Below are positions 1 to 9,800 of a stretch of DNA of 64,000 bases, in pieces. Location of the stretch: assembly GCA_016721865.1 (NCBI GenBank), contig JADKHF010000003.1, positions 1 to 64,000 of the forward strand, read 5' to 3'. How positions within the stretch are numbered: position 1 is the first letter of the stretch; each line of letters starts with the position of its first letter. This DNA is from Nitrosomonas sp. (GTDB lineage: Bacteria; Pseudomonadota; Gammaproteobacteria; Burkholderiales; Nitrosomonadaceae). A program made the translations under genes and the position numbers. Below the pieces are notes generated by a model, which saw only the letters and a list, made by a program, of their open reading frames with translations, did no database searches and had not been told where the DNA came from.

Positions 1-34
1 TAAGCCTCCAACCCCACCATCTACCCACATTCCT

Positions 35-1602
35 TCAACAATGCTTCAATAGCCTCCGGTGCGAAGGGTAGCAGTTCATCGATTCGGCTGTTAGGCCAGG
101 TGGGGAGTTTTTCGAGGTGTCGGCTAGCCATTGTGCGGGGTTGAGGCCGTTGAGTTTTGCGGTGCCGAGCAGGGTTTGGATGGCGGCGGCACGGTTTCCC
201 GGCGCGCTCGGAGCCGGTGAACAGCCAGTTTTTCTTGCCGAGCGCGATGGGGCGAATAGTGTTTTCGACGGGGTTGTTGTCAATCGGCAGGTGTCCGCTG
301 CTGGCGTAGCGGATCAGGCTTTGCCAGCGCTTTCAAGTGTAGTCGATGGCTTTTGGCGGTGCCGCCGCCATCGGCGGTATGCAAGCGGGTTTGCAGTAAC
401 CAGTCGTGCAACGATTGCAGGATCGGCAGGCTTTTTCGGCACGCAGTTGTTGCCGTGCTTCGGTCGATAAGTGCTTGCTTTCGGCTTCGACGGCGTAAAG
501 TTTGCCAATGCGTGCAACGTTTTCGAATGCAACGGTGCTGGCGTTGGCCTGATGCAGATCGAAGAATTTGCGGCGCGCGTGCCCAACAGCCTAATTCTGT
601 GCAGGGTGATGCTGTTTTGGAGAATAAAGCCTTGTACCCGCTATAGTCGTCGACCAGCAAGTGGCCTTGCCAGCTGTTGAGGAAGTTTGCACATGTTTGC
701 CACTACGACTGGTTTGGTAGTCCAATACGATGATACGCGGCTCCAATTCGAAGTCGTTGCTTGGTCCGCCCACAGGTAGGCGCGCTGCGTTTTCCGCTGC
801 CGGGGTCAGGTTGCGCCACCGGGTTTTTCGTCGGCGTGCAACACGCGACCTTGCAGCAAGTGCCAGATCAGCTGGTCAGCCAGCGGTTGCAGTGCCACGC
901 CGACGGTCCAACCCACTCCGCCAGGGTGGAGAGCGATAAAGTGACACCTTCGCGGGCGGCGATTTGCGTGATGCGATACAGCGGCAGGTGATCGCGGTAT
1001 TTAGCCGCGACGATCCGGGCAAGCAAACCCGGTGCCGCCATGCCGCCGTCGATCACCGCGGGCGGTACCGGTTCCCGCGACCACAGTTTCGCATGCCCGG
1101 CAGGAATATTGCGGACGGATGGCGGTGCACAAAAGAATTCGGCGGGTTTGACGTCGAGTTGTCCGGTGACGTCTTCACCGATTCTGACCAGATCGCTGCC
1201 GCACTGTTTGCATTGGCAGGATTGCGGTCCATGGCGGTGTTCGATGCGCGGCAGGTGATCCGGCAACGGCTGGCGCCCAGCGCGTGCGCTTGGCCCAGGC
1301 TTCTGCGGAGCAGGCAGCGGCAATTGCTCGATTTCCGCCTCAACGGCAGAAACATCAGTTTGCCAGTCTTCTTCGAACAAACTCAACTGTGGCTGTGACA
1401 GTGCTTCGCTCTTCACACTGTAACGAATGCGGCGCAAATGCCCTAGTTCCAGCGTCAGCGCCTGATTCTTCGCCTCCAGCAGTTTGAGTTCGTTTTGTGC
1501 TTGCGTAAGCAGTGATTGAACTGGGTTTGATACCTCGGTTTTAACCGTGAGGCGAGGTTCAGATGATCCCAATTCAATTGACTGTTTTGCGTGCGTTTTC
1601 AT
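35..1602 (-). pseudogene. tnpC: IS66 transposase TnpC, frameshifted
   Basis: The N-terminal 244 residues (1602 to 868) have the leading coiled-coil, an acidic linker, the zinc-binding CxxC region (CQCKQCGSDLVRIGEDVTGQ) and the KYRDHLPLYR core start of IS66 transposases. The DDE core then continues in other frames: the block around IIVLDYQTSRSG near 700-750, VDDYSGYKALF near 620-650, LHDWLLQTRLHTADGGGTAK near 350-400, and a C-terminal tail down to 35. At least three frame changes are needed to read it through. The order and spacing match one former TnpC of about 520 residues. The copy is not expected to be functional as written. Confidence 0.85.
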
Positions 1603-1639
1603 GGTGGCATACTACAAAACCCGCGAAAAGCGGCATCAA

Positions 1640-2000
1640 TATTGGCGTTCAGCTATATTTCGTACGCACGACTGCAACCCCAAACGATGCCAATCCACTC
1701 CGGCAATCAACCACTCCCATTGGTTGCGTCAACACAATGCCACCTTTCCGGAATGTTGCCAAACAAACCGTCCCGATGCAAACGCCTGGCACAGCCACAC
1801 ACCGGTACCGTCCCACAGCAACACTTTGATGCGATTGCCCGCGCGATTGCAAAACACAACGCCGAGCCCGCACAAGGCGATCGCTGCAACGCCTGCTCCA
1901 CCAACACCGACAAACCGTCGATCCCCGGCGCATATCCACCGGATCAACCATCAACCAGATCTCCCCGGATTCGCAATCAAAGACACTTCAACAATTTCCC
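1640..2000 (-). pseudogene. tnpB: IS66 accessory protein TnpB, frameshifted
   Basis: Pieces of the IS66 Orf2 family occur in three different frames: DPVDMRRG near 1935-1955, LSVLVEQALQRSPCAGSA near 1860-1915, and FCNRAGNRIKVLLWDGTGVW near 1790-1855. These are consecutive blocks of one approximately 115-residue protein, so at least two frameshifts separate them. The gene lies between tnpA and tnpC, as in intact IS66 elements. Its product is required for transposition of many IS66 members, but the biochemical role is not well defined. Confidence 0.8.
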
Positions 2001-2266
2001 AACCAATGCGGCGAAACTGTCGATGGCAGTTCCAGCAGATGATCGCCCCGTCCGCGAAGACACAGTGTATTCGCCGGCATAGACATTGGTTTGATCGTTA
2101 TCGGAACCAACGCAGGCGACCGAATAACCTGATCGGCACGATGCTTGCGAACCCAACTACCAAACGTCTTTGTATTAAAACCATGTTCCCGGCAATAAGC
2201 TGCCTGGGACACACCGCTGGTTTGCCATGTTTCGATATGAATTCGTCGTATTTCTGATGATGACAT
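1988..2266 (-). CDS. tnpA: IS66 accessory protein TnpA (Orf1)
   Basis: A 92-residue protein of the IS66 Orf1 type. It opens with SSSEIRRIHIETWQTSGVSQ followed by AAYCREHGFNTKTFGSWVRK, the helix-turn-helix-like N-terminus of this family. The ATG at 2266 is preceded by an AAGGAGG ribosome-binding site, which fixes the start. It is the first gene of the IS66 operon. The end (LELPSTVSPHWLGNC) is close to the normal C-terminus but may be a few residues short. Confidence 0.8.
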   Translation of the reverse strand: MSSSEIRRIHIETWQTSGVSQAAYCREHGFNTKTFGSWVRKHRADQVIRSPALVPITIKPMSMPANTLCLRGRGDHLLELPSTVSPHWLGNC

Positions 2267-2349
2267 CGTTCCTCCTTGTAAAAGGTTTGAGGATAACGAT
2301 GATGTACCAGGGTGTTAATGTGGGAGGGTTGGAGGTTTACAAAACAAAG

Positions 2350-2570
2350 ATGAATTAATGCACTTGAAAGCGCAACGTCGACAGGAATATCGCGAGCGCA
2401 TTCCAATTGAAGGAAAGTTTGGCCAAGGAAAATATGGTTATCGGCTCAACAATATTCGAGCCAAGCGCGCTGATACGTCTGCCGCATGGATTAATAGCAT
2501 CTTCCTGGTTATGAACCTGCTCATCTTGGTGCGGGTTTTTATTTGTCTGAGGAATCTTGCTGCCAAAATA
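2350..2570 (+). pseudogene. IS5-type transposase, C-terminal fragment
   Basis: The reading frame starting near 2358 contains IPIEGKFGQGKYGYRLNNIR followed by an alanine/threonine-rich AAWINSIFLVMNLL segment, the C-terminal catalytic-glutamate region of IS5-type DDE transposases. There is no N-terminal half upstream because the IS66 end at 2340 directly adjoins it. Residues after about 2570 no longer resemble a transposase. It points the opposite way to the N-terminal fragment at 2782-3246. Confidence 0.7.
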
Positions 2571-2781
2571 GCATTTTGGGTGACAAAGAGTGCATGCCCA
2601 GAGAAATTCCGTTTGCGCGTGCCTGCCAATTCATCTCAAACCGGAATTCTTACTTGGCAGCGCATATCTGATCGCTGAATTTCTGAGTAAACTCTTTGTA
2701 GAAGTACATTCACGGTCATAGCCCGGTAGGTTGGAATGACGCCAGGAACTCCAACATTTTCGTTAAGCCGCCTACAACCCG

Positions 2782-3246
2782 TTGGGTACGTGATGTTCTT
2801 CTTATGCACAGTCGTGTCAACATGAACCACATCTTCCAGTGCCGATTCCCCATGCAAACAAACGCTCATCCGGAAAATCCGCTCTACACCTTCCGCGCCT
2901 ATGCGTTTGCGAAAATGTACCAGTTCTGTGCTATGACACGGCAACTTCTGCTTGAATTCATTCATGCCGCAAAAAGCCTGATAATAAGGATTGCGTTTCC
3001 ACTGCAATACTACCGATTCGTCACTCAAATTCTCTAATTGCTTCAGAATCAATAACCCAACCTCAGCCGGATCGGTTTACTCGGCGCACCTGTCGCTTCT
3101 GTGTAATGAATGGAAAGTGATTCCTCAAATTCTTGCCACGGTATCGCTGATGCAAGCTTCAGAAACGGATCACTGGGATCAAGCTGCATCAACAAATCTG
3201 TTCCAAACAAATTCGGTTGATGAATCGTACTGCTATGTCTTAGCAT
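2782..3246 (-). pseudogene. IS5-type transposase, N-terminal fragment
   Basis: Two frames join into one N-terminal transposase: residues from 3246 (DPFLKLASAIPWQEFEESL) to about 3055, then a frameshift to LENLSDESVVLQWKRNPYYQ and the first DDE aspartate in VHVDTTVHKKNITYPT near 2785. Homology stops there, and the rest of the catalytic domain is missing. It is probably the same family as the plus-strand fragment at 2350-2570, but in inverted orientation, implying an inversion or two separate truncated copies. Confidence 0.75.
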
Positions 3247-3333
3247 TTTTAATCACCATTTCGACCAGAAAACATATGAATTTTAACATTTCTGGTCGCT
3301 ATGATCATAAAAACAGTATATTTTTATATGATA

Positions 3334-4005
3334 TCATATGCTTGTAGATATTTCGAGCCGACTAGCTAAAATTTTTTCGAGCCAAATTTCAAAAGCGTGG
3401 TGATCATTCAAATCGTACTGCCAGCACTGGAAACCAAGTTCTTTACCCGTTGTAATGTTTTTTGGCTGATCGTCAATATAAATGGTTGTCGCTGGATTAA
3501 GCTGATAAGTTTTGATTGCGTGTTGATAAATTTCAAATTCAGGTTTAAGAATACCAATTTCAAACGATAATAGTTTGTGTTCAAAGTAAGAAAATTCAGG
3601 GTAAGCATTAAATATCCAGGGACAATGGATTGCATTGATATTTGAAATCAGAATCAATGTGTGATTATGGTTGGCAAGTTCGCGAACGCAGCGCCACATG
3701 GGTTCATTTGCGGTGAAAATTTGTTGCCACGCTTGATAAAACTGATTCAATGTGGCATCGCTTTCAAAGATCCTCAGAGCCCAGTTAGCATAACTTTCCG
3801 GATCGATTAATCCGGCTTCAAATGCATCTTTCTGCTCAAGTATTTGTTGGATACGCTCTTTGGGATTATTAATCCTTTCGGGTATCAATTTTATAAGCGA
3901 TGATTCGAAATCAAAATCGAGTAGGACTCGGCCAATATCAAACAAAAATGTTTTGGGCTGGAAAGAGAATTGAGTCTTGATGTCTTGTAGCATGGTGAAT
4001 TTCAT
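3334..4005 (-). CDS. HAD-superfamily (subfamily IA) phosphatase
   Basis: A 223-residue cytoplasmic hydrolase. Motif I is LFDIGRVLLDFD (residues about 21-32) with the nucleophilic Asp. Motif II is LILISNINAIH (about 116). The motif III lysine lies in GILKPE (about 150), and motif IV in IYIDDQPKNI (about 175). The DIGRV form, with Gly at the usual second Asp position, resembles the YihX-type sugar-phosphatase branch, so the substrate is probably a small phosphorylated metabolite; the exact substrate cannot be read from sequence. It is transcribed towards the IS debris, downstream of the 6S RNA terminator, and starts at the ATG at 4005. Confidence 0.85.
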   Translation of the reverse strand: MKFTMLQDIKTQFSFQPKTFLFDIGRVLLDFDFESSLIKLIPERINNPKERIQQILEQKDAFEAGLIDPESYANWALRIFESDATLNQFYQAWQQIFTANEPMWRCVRELANHNHTLILISNINAIHCPWIFNAYPEFSYFEHKLLSFEIGILKPEFEIYQHAIKTYQLNPATTIYIDDQPKNITTGKELGFQCWQYDLNDHHAFEIWLEKILASRLEISTSI

Positions 4006-4037
4006 TTTTAAAAACAGGTAGCAAGCGGAAAACTAAA

Positions 4038-4072
4038 AGGACAAGGAACGTTTAATAAACGTTTCTTGTCCT
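4038..4072 (-). terminator. Rho-independent terminator of the 6S RNA unit
   Basis: On the minus strand a 14-15-bp stem (AGGACAAG-AAACGTT paired with AACGTTCCTTGTCCT) closes a TATT-type loop and is followed directly by TTTTAG. It sits just 3' of the 6S RNA candidate and before the HAD phosphatase gene. Confidence 0.85.
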
Positions 4073-4257
4073 GCAATAGCTCCCCACATATGCCGTCAGA
4101 TCTTCATCTTGAACCATGAGGTCCAAGGCGGTTGCTTCACGAATACATCAGGCACATCCAGTATATAGGTGCGCACAACAGTATTACTAAAGTCCACAAC
4201 CATTTTTAATACTTGGTTCAAAGAATATAGATCTTAACAAACACCGCAGGGATTAAC
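4073..4257 (-). ncRNA. ssrS: 6S RNA (SsrS) candidate
   Basis: A gene-free stretch of about 185 bases directly downstream of zapA, the conserved position of 6S RNA in beta- and gammaproteobacteria, ends at a strong terminator. On the minus strand the 5' part contains TCCCTGCGGTGTTTG, and the 3' part contains a pairing GGCATATGTGGGGA arm. Between them is a CTTGGACC-TCAT-GGTTCAAG hairpin typical of the terminal stem-loop of 6S RNAs. 6S RNA mimics an open promoter and sequesters sigma-70 RNA polymerase in stationary phase. The ends are estimates; the identification rests on position and secondary-structure motifs. Confidence 0.75.
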
Positions 4258-4273
4258 CTCATTTACAACCATT

Positions 4274-4573
4274 CTAACTTTCCGACTTGATAATTGCTTC
4301 ATCCACTTTCTTTTTCAACGAAGTAATTCTACGCCTAAATTCATTCATGTCAAAGCCAGTCCCATTACGTAGCATAAGCAATTCATGCGTGATGCTCAGT
4401 GCCGCAATAATTGCAATACGATCAGAATCAATAACTTTTCCTTCTGCTTTGATTTCCTGAATTTTTCTATCTAAATAAGCTGCAGCAAGTTGAATTTCTT
4501 CTCTCTCTTCGTCGGGGCAAGTAACACAAAACTCACGTCCCATGATATCGAGATTCAGCGGTTTATTGTTCAT
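4274..4573 (-). CDS. zapA: Cell division protein ZapA
   Basis: A 99-residue ZapA-family protein. The N-terminal globular part contains DIMGREFCVTCPDEEREEIQ and AAAYLDRKIQEIK. The C-terminal half is a helical coiled-coil ending KKVDEAIIKS. ZapA promotes lateral association of FtsZ filaments at the division site. It overlaps the 3' end of the upstream zapB-like gene by 11 bases, indicating a two-gene operon, and is followed by the 6S RNA. Confidence 0.9.
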   Translation of the reverse strand: MNNKPLNLDIMGREFCVTCPDEEREEIQLAAAYLDRKIQEIKAEGKVIDSDRIAIIAALSITHELLMLRNGTGFDMNEFRRRITSLKKKVDEAIIKSES

Positions 4574-4763
4574 TATCTGGCATATTTAAAAGTAGTGTCT
4601 CAAGTCGACCAGCTGCAACATGTATTCTTTCATTTAATTTTTCACATTGGGCGTGGGTGTCTGCAAGTTCTTTACGTAACTTCTTATTCTCTATGCGAGT
4701 ATCCTGATACAAGCGTAAAAGCAGAAAAACTTTTTCTTCTAAAGATTTCAGTTCTGTTTCCAT
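4563..4763 (-). CDS. zapB: ZapB-like coiled-coil protein (TIGR02449 type)
   Basis: A 66-residue, almost entirely helical protein with heptad leucines (LKSLEEKVFLLLRLYQDTR, then ENKKLRKELADTH). Small proteins of this type precede zapA in many betaproteobacteria and are annotated as TIGR02449 or ZapB-like. The role is inferred to be in the FtsZ ring through ZapA. Its 3' end overlaps the zapA start. Sequence alone cannot show true orthology to E. coli ZapB. Confidence 0.75.
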   Translation of the reverse strand: METELKSLEEKVFLLLRLYQDTRIENKKLRKELADTHAQCEKLNERIHVAAGRLETLLLNMPDNEQ

Positions 4764-4896
4764 GGAGACACTACTTTTTGAACTATTAAACAGCTAATGA
4801 GTAACCAAATTATAAATTCTGTTTACGTGCCTCAGTACCTGATCGCACTAGCGGTGATTGTTTTTTTATTATGAAAGTACAGCGCCTGTTTAATAT

Positions 4897-5142
4897 TTAC
4901 AGTTTGAGATGAGTGCCATCACAAAAAGGGGCATTGCTGGTTTTTTTGCAAGTGCATAACCATGCTGTTTTATTCTCACTAACGCTAAATTTTTTGGGAG
5001 CAAATTCTGTATTCTTATGAGAGCCATCGCAAAAGGGCTGGGATTTGCTCCGGCCGCAAGTACACCAATAGTAGTCCTTTCCTGATTCAAGCTTGACTTC
5101 AATGGGGGTGAAAGATTGTCCCGTACTCGAAGATTGATTCAT
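4897..5142 (-). CDS. CDGSH iron-sulfur domain protein (two motifs)
   Basis: An 81-residue protein with two tandem CDGSH-type Fe-S motifs. The first is CTCGRSKSQPFCDGSHKN at residues about 27-44. The second is CTCKKTSNAPFCDGTHLK at about 63-80, where Ser is replaced by Thr. Each contains the C-x-C...C-x3-H set of three Cys and one His that holds a 2Fe-2S cluster. Such tandem small bacterial members are soluble, and their physiological role is poorly known (redox or electron transfer is likely). The ATG at 5142 gives the full motif set. It is separated from zapB by about 130 bases. Confidence 0.9.
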   Translation of the reverse strand: MNQSSSTGQSFTPIEVKLESGKDYYWCTCGRSKSQPFCDGSHKNTEFAPKKFSVSENKTAWLCTCKKTSNAPFCDGTHLKL

Positions 5143-5169
5143 TGTTATCTCTTTATTAAAGAAAGTTAT

Positions 5170-5317
5170 TATAGGGCATCTCTAAAAATCCAAATCTCGT
5201 TACAACACTTTGTTGCTCGAAAAAATGTTTCCTTACATATCATACATATGCTGCGTAACCATTTTTTTCTCGCGCCTCGTTTTGTTTAGAACTTTGAATT
5301 TTTAGAAATGCCCTATA
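5170..5317. repeat. MITE-like element with 25-bp terminal inverted repeats
   Basis: A 148-bp non-coding segment is bounded by inverted repeats matching at 23 of 25 positions: tatagggcatctctaaaaat... at 5170-5194, and its complement ...atttttagaaatgccctata at 5293-5317. The interior has no reading frame. This looks like a miniature inverted-repeat transposable element moved by a transposase encoded elsewhere. It lies upstream of the CDGSH gene, whose promoter it may supply or disrupt. Confidence 0.7.
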
Positions 5318-5557
5318 GAAATTATCATTTATAAAAACATGCTGCGGTGAGTTAGAATTAGTTTTATTGCTGCACGGATTCAAGGACCAACTGCAACAGT
5401 TAATATTTATCATAAACATAACCCATTATTTTACAATTAAAGCTAAATAATATTTTCTAACAATTTGTTATATAATATTTTATAGAAACTTGTTGCTCTG
5501 ATTAGCGATTACGGATGTTTAAGTATTTAGCTTTAATTTTTAGTGAAAAGATTTTTC
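5318..5557. other. AT-rich intergenic spacer
   Basis: No gene, RNA or clear terminator is seen here. The stretch is strongly AT-rich, with runs such as taatattttctaacaatttg, and lies between the MITE and the 3' end of zipA. Confidence 0.5.
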
Positions 5558-6745
5558 TTATACAAACAACCTCAAAGCACTTGGACTGCCTGCATTAATA
5601 TGATTCTTTTTCATTGAAGTTTGTATTTCAATTAATTGTTGTTTACTTCTAAGGATTCCGCTATCACTTAATGGAACCCGATTATCATCAACCATAATAC
5701 CGCCAAGCGTATTTGAGAAAATCTTTGCCAAGTGAGTCATTTGATCAAACACCCTTTCTCCATGCGCAACTCTCGGAACATCCAACAGGAATGTCACGCC
5801 GCGTGTTGTAAGTGATTTGATGTTATCAGGCAGGAATGGGGGTGATTCATAATTGTTTAATGTGAACAATACATTGTTATTATCATCGTGATATTTGAAT
5901 ATTCCATCAGATTCAAGTCTGAATCCAGAAGCTTCTGCTAATGCACGAATTTTGGTTCCAACAAATGCCCCGTCATCTTTACTAATGATATTAATACCTA
6001 TCATGACATCTACTTCAGCGCAGAACTTATCCAGCTTTACGGCTTTTTCATGCGTACTGACAATATCAGAACACTCTGCAGTGGCATGTACCTGTGATGC
6101 AAAATCCAGTACCAGATCCCTGAATTTGGATAGATTAACCTCACTGATGGGACCAGCTCTATCAGCAAGCTGCAAGCAGCCTTTCAAATGACTGTAGCCA
6201 TCACTGTCGACATTGGATTCATTGGTGATTTCTTCCCAAGAATCATTTTTATCGCGCTGGCCCAGCCAGTAAACAGGCTTCCCGAAGTCAAATTTTCTTT
6301 GCAGCAGTTTGGCTATATAGGTATTTGCGATAACCGATTCTGATCGAATAGTGACAACATAATTTGTATTGCTGTCGTAATCTAGAACGGCTGAGGTAAG
6401 CGTGGAGGTATTCGTAACAGAGCTTGTTGAAATATTGGCAGAGGGGCCAGCTGGTGGTTTGGTCAGTGTTTTTTTGGGTTCACTGGGTGATAATTCGGTT
6501 TGAATAGAAGTATCAAACGGAATATCCGATGTTGTTTTATTGAATTTTGGTTCAATACGTTGAAAGTTTTCTTCAGAATCATGAGTATCTAAAAGAATAT
6601 CATCGTGCTTGTGCTCGAACGCGGCTTGTACTTTACGCCGGTAACGCAGTTGTTGTAGCCAATTGAAGACAGCAACACCGGTAATAATTATTACGCCAAT
6701 GATAATCAAGCTTATTTGCAAGTCACTCATATTCATTATCTCCAT
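5558..6745 (-). CDS. zipA: Cell division protein ZipA
   Basis: A protein of about 395 residues. A single N-terminal membrane segment (SLIIIGVIIITGVAVFNWL) is followed by a basic RYRRK stop-transfer, then a Pro/Ser/Thr-rich linker (to about residue 120) and a C-terminal ZipA FtsZ-binding domain containing IGINIISKDDGAFVGTKIRA and FLLDVPRVAHGERVFDQMTH. ZipA tethers FtsZ to the inner membrane. The ATG at 6745 is preceded by AAGGAGG at ideal spacing, so I prefer it to upstream or downstream starts. It lies just downstream of smc, the order (smc-zipA) common in beta/gammaproteobacteria. Confidence 0.85.
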   Translation of the reverse strand: MEIMNMSDLQISLIIIGVIIITGVAVFNWLQQLRYRRKVQAAFEHKHDDILLDTHDSEENFQRIEPKFNKTTSDIPFDTSIQTELSPSEPKKTLTKPPAGPSANISTSSVTNTSTLTSAVLDYDSNTNYVVTIRSESVIANTYIAKLLQRKFDFGKPVYWLGQRDKNDSWEEITNESNVDSDGYSHLKGCLQLADRAGPISEVNLSKFRDLVLDFASQVHATAECSDIVSTHEKAVKLDKFCAEVDVMIGINIISKDDGAFVGTKIRALAEASGFRLESDGIFKYHDDNNNVLFTLNNYESPPFLPDNIKSLTTRGVTFLLDVPRVAHGERVFDQMTHLAKIFSNTLGGIMVDDNRVPLSDSGILRSKQQLIEIQTSMKKNHINAGSPSALRLFV

Positions 6746-6831
6746 AATACCTCCTTGCCATCTCCTAAAAATACCGTTATGCAATGTGCAGATAACAGAT
6801 TATGTCAGTTTTATTCGTTCAACCACAATCA

Positions 6832-9800
6832 CTAGATCACAGATTGATCATTCCGCTTTCCCATTTTAATGGCATCAGCGAGATCTACAGCCACAATTCT
6901 TGATACCCCTCGTTCTTGCATTGTAACGCCTATTAATCGCTGTGCCATCTCCATGGTTATTTTATTATGACTAATAAACAGGAATTGGGTCTGTGTTGCC
7001 ATATTTTTTACTAACTCACAAAAACGTCCTGTATTGCTATCATCGAGTGGTGCATCTACTTCATCCAGCAAACAAAACGGTGCTGGATTTAACCGGAATA
7101 AAGAAAAATTAGCGCCAATGCAGTGAGGGCTTTTTCTCCTCCTGATAACAAATGAATAGAGCTGTTCTTTTTTCCTGGCGGCTGTGCCATCAATAACAAA
7201 CCGGCGTCCGGCACCTTATCGTCACAAAATTCAAGCCGGGCTTTGCCGCCCGCAAAAATAACCGGAAAAATCTCGCTTAAATATTTATTGACCAATGTAA
7301 AAGTTTCCTGCATACGTAACTGGGTTTCTCGATCTATTTGCTGGATAGCATTCTCCAGAGTTGCAATGGCTGCATTAATATCCTGTAATTGCATAAGTAG
7401 ACTGGTTTCACGTGCGCGAGCAATCTCCAGTTCTTCTAATGCGGCAAGATTGACAGTGCCTAATGTGGCTATCTCTGCGTTAACTTTATGAATCTCTGAT
7501 TGTAACTCGGCAATAGTCTTTTCCCCTGATAATGGTTGCAATTCTTTCGTATCAACGTTAGCGCTATTGATCAGCTCATTAAATTGGCTAATTGTAATAC
7601 TGGCCGCTTGTTCCTTGAGTTGATTTTGGTGGACGGCATCTCGTAATACATGTGATTTTTGTTCAGATGCCATGCGGATATTTTCAATTTCGCGTAAATA
7701 GCGTACGGTATCTTCGACATCTTGACGCGCCTGTGATGCCGATTGTTCAATCGATTTGCGATGAGTTTGAGCAGCCTCTAATTGTTTATTGAATGGGGTT
7801 TCGTTTAAACAATCTTTTTCTTTGATCAGATTGACACGGCTTTCTTCTAATTTTTGTAAATGTTCATCAATAGTTTTTAAATTAAGTTCTATTTCATCAA
7901 TTTTGTTCTGACAAGTTCTGACATGAAATTCAATCTCCTGCACTTGCTTTGTGGATTGCTGTATGTTTTGTCGTTGACTTATGAGTAAGCGATCAGCTGC
8001 CTCCCAAGCTAACTGAGCTCGTTGTGTATTTTCTTTTAACGTATTAATTTGTCCAAGATTTTTCTTAAATCTTGATTTCGCTGATTCGTGCAGCGTAATC
8101 TCGTTATCAAGTACCTGCTTGATTTCAGCTAATTCAGACTTGATTTGGTCATTGCGGTGAGCGTTACGCTCATTAATTTGTGCAAGTTTTACTGTTTCAA
8201 GTTGTAACTGATGCCAATACTGTTGTAGTTGCTTGCTATTCGCATTAATTATCTGGATTGTACGATTAAATTCAGCACACTGTTGTTCAGCTTCTGCCAG
8301 AAAAACATGCTGGCTATGGAGTTGAGGCTCAATCTGATCAATTTCTTTTTGTATATTGATAAGCTCTTGTTGTCTTGACAGAACGCCATGTAATTGAGAA
8401 TCAGGTGCATAAAAAGAGAGACTGTTGCGCGTAATGATATGCCCTTGCCGTGTCACAAGTATTTCGCCCGAGTTTAACATGGATCTTTTGATGAAGCCTG
8501 TTTGAACATCATCTATCACATATACCTTGCTTAACCAATCCTCCAGCACATGTTGAGTTTCGCGCTGATTTGCCATGACATAAGCAAGCAGTTTCTCACA
8601 GTTTATATTGTTAATTATTGATTGATGCCTGGTATCATTCGATGTGACCTGAGTTTGCTCAAAAATGGTCCATTTTCCCGAAGGCACATCGTCAATCCAG
8701 TTCCGGATACTATCCAATTGCTCAAATTCAATACTATTGAGCCGCTCGCGTAAAATTGCTTCCAAAGCTTTTTCCCATTCGGGCTGGATTTGTATTTTTT
8801 GCCATAAGCGAGGCAAAACATCCAATTGCTGTTTGCTTAGCCAAGTAGTTAATTCCTTATTGTTTTCCAGTTTTTGTTGCAGATTCTGCAATGCGTTGAA
8901 GCGGGCTGTTGCCTGCGATAAAGTATGCTGCAGTTCTTGAATTTCGCTAGTTATCTGCTGTTTAAACTGGGTTGCCGCGTTTAATTGAGTTTCTTTATCC
9001 TGATGTTTCAGGTTTTCTTCATTCAAAGCATTTTCAGTTTGATCCATTTCAAGTTGTAGCTCCGTTAATCTTGATGGATCAATGGATACAAGCTCATTCT
9101 GCTCTTTCAACAAACGGCTATGTCGCGCTTCAAGCTGCTGAATGTTTTTTTCAATATGGGAGAGGTGGCTGTCTTCAAGTTGATTGGCCTGTTCGATTAA
9201 AAGCAGATTATGCCGGCACTCGTTTAATTTCTCCTGGCAAGCGAGAAAGTTTGCTTCGATAATAGGGAGTTTTTTGTTTTCCTCATCATTCTTAAGAATA
9301 TATTCCTGGTGATTTAATTCCGCTTTCTTTTTCCTGATACCAATGCGCTAGGTTTTCTAATTTGGTTTTTTTTAACTGATTGCTTCTTTCCAGTTGATTC
9401 TCAGCTTCTTGAATTTGGTGCGCTAAACGGTCAATTGTGTTTCTCAGGTGATTTATTTCTTGCTCCAGGCGGCCTATCTGGGCATCGATAGCATACAACT
9501 GTCCCTGCACTTGGAGTAGTTTGTCATTGACAATATATTCTTTTGTCCGGATTTTTTCATATTCTCTTTCTGCATTATGTTGATCTCTAAGAACAATCTC
9601 CAATTCGGTTTCAAGTCTTTGAATTTCTTTTTTTGCATGAGTTTGTTGGTTAATTGCTTCGGTTCTACGCTGCAACCACAATAAGGACTGCGATCTATGC
9701 AACTTTTCTTGTAAGAGTTTATAGTTTTTGGCAATTCTTGCCTGAATTTCTAAATGTTGCAACTGAGATGTTAATTCCAGGCAAATATCTTCTAAGCGAG

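Larger units (their letters stand above)
1..2340 (-). mobile_element. IS66-family insertion sequence, decayed
   Basis: The stretch has the three-gene IS66 layout on the minus strand (tnpA, tnpB, tnpC, read from 2266 down to 35). Imperfect terminal inverted repeats are visible: positions 1-15 (taagcctccaacccc) match the reverse complement of 2325-2339 (taaacctccaaccct) with two differences. The outermost base of the left repeat probably lies just outside the window. tnpA is open, but tnpB and tnpC are broken by several frameshifts, so the copy is probably inactive unless these are sequencing indels. The right end abuts an IS5-type transposase fragment, suggesting insertion into older mobile DNA. 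Confidence 0.85.

Noticed and set aside
1547..2257. A 236-codon plus-strand open frame across the IS66 tnpA/tnpB region
   Set aside because: It is antisense to recognisable IS66 coding blocks, lacks any family resemblance and has shadow-type composition.
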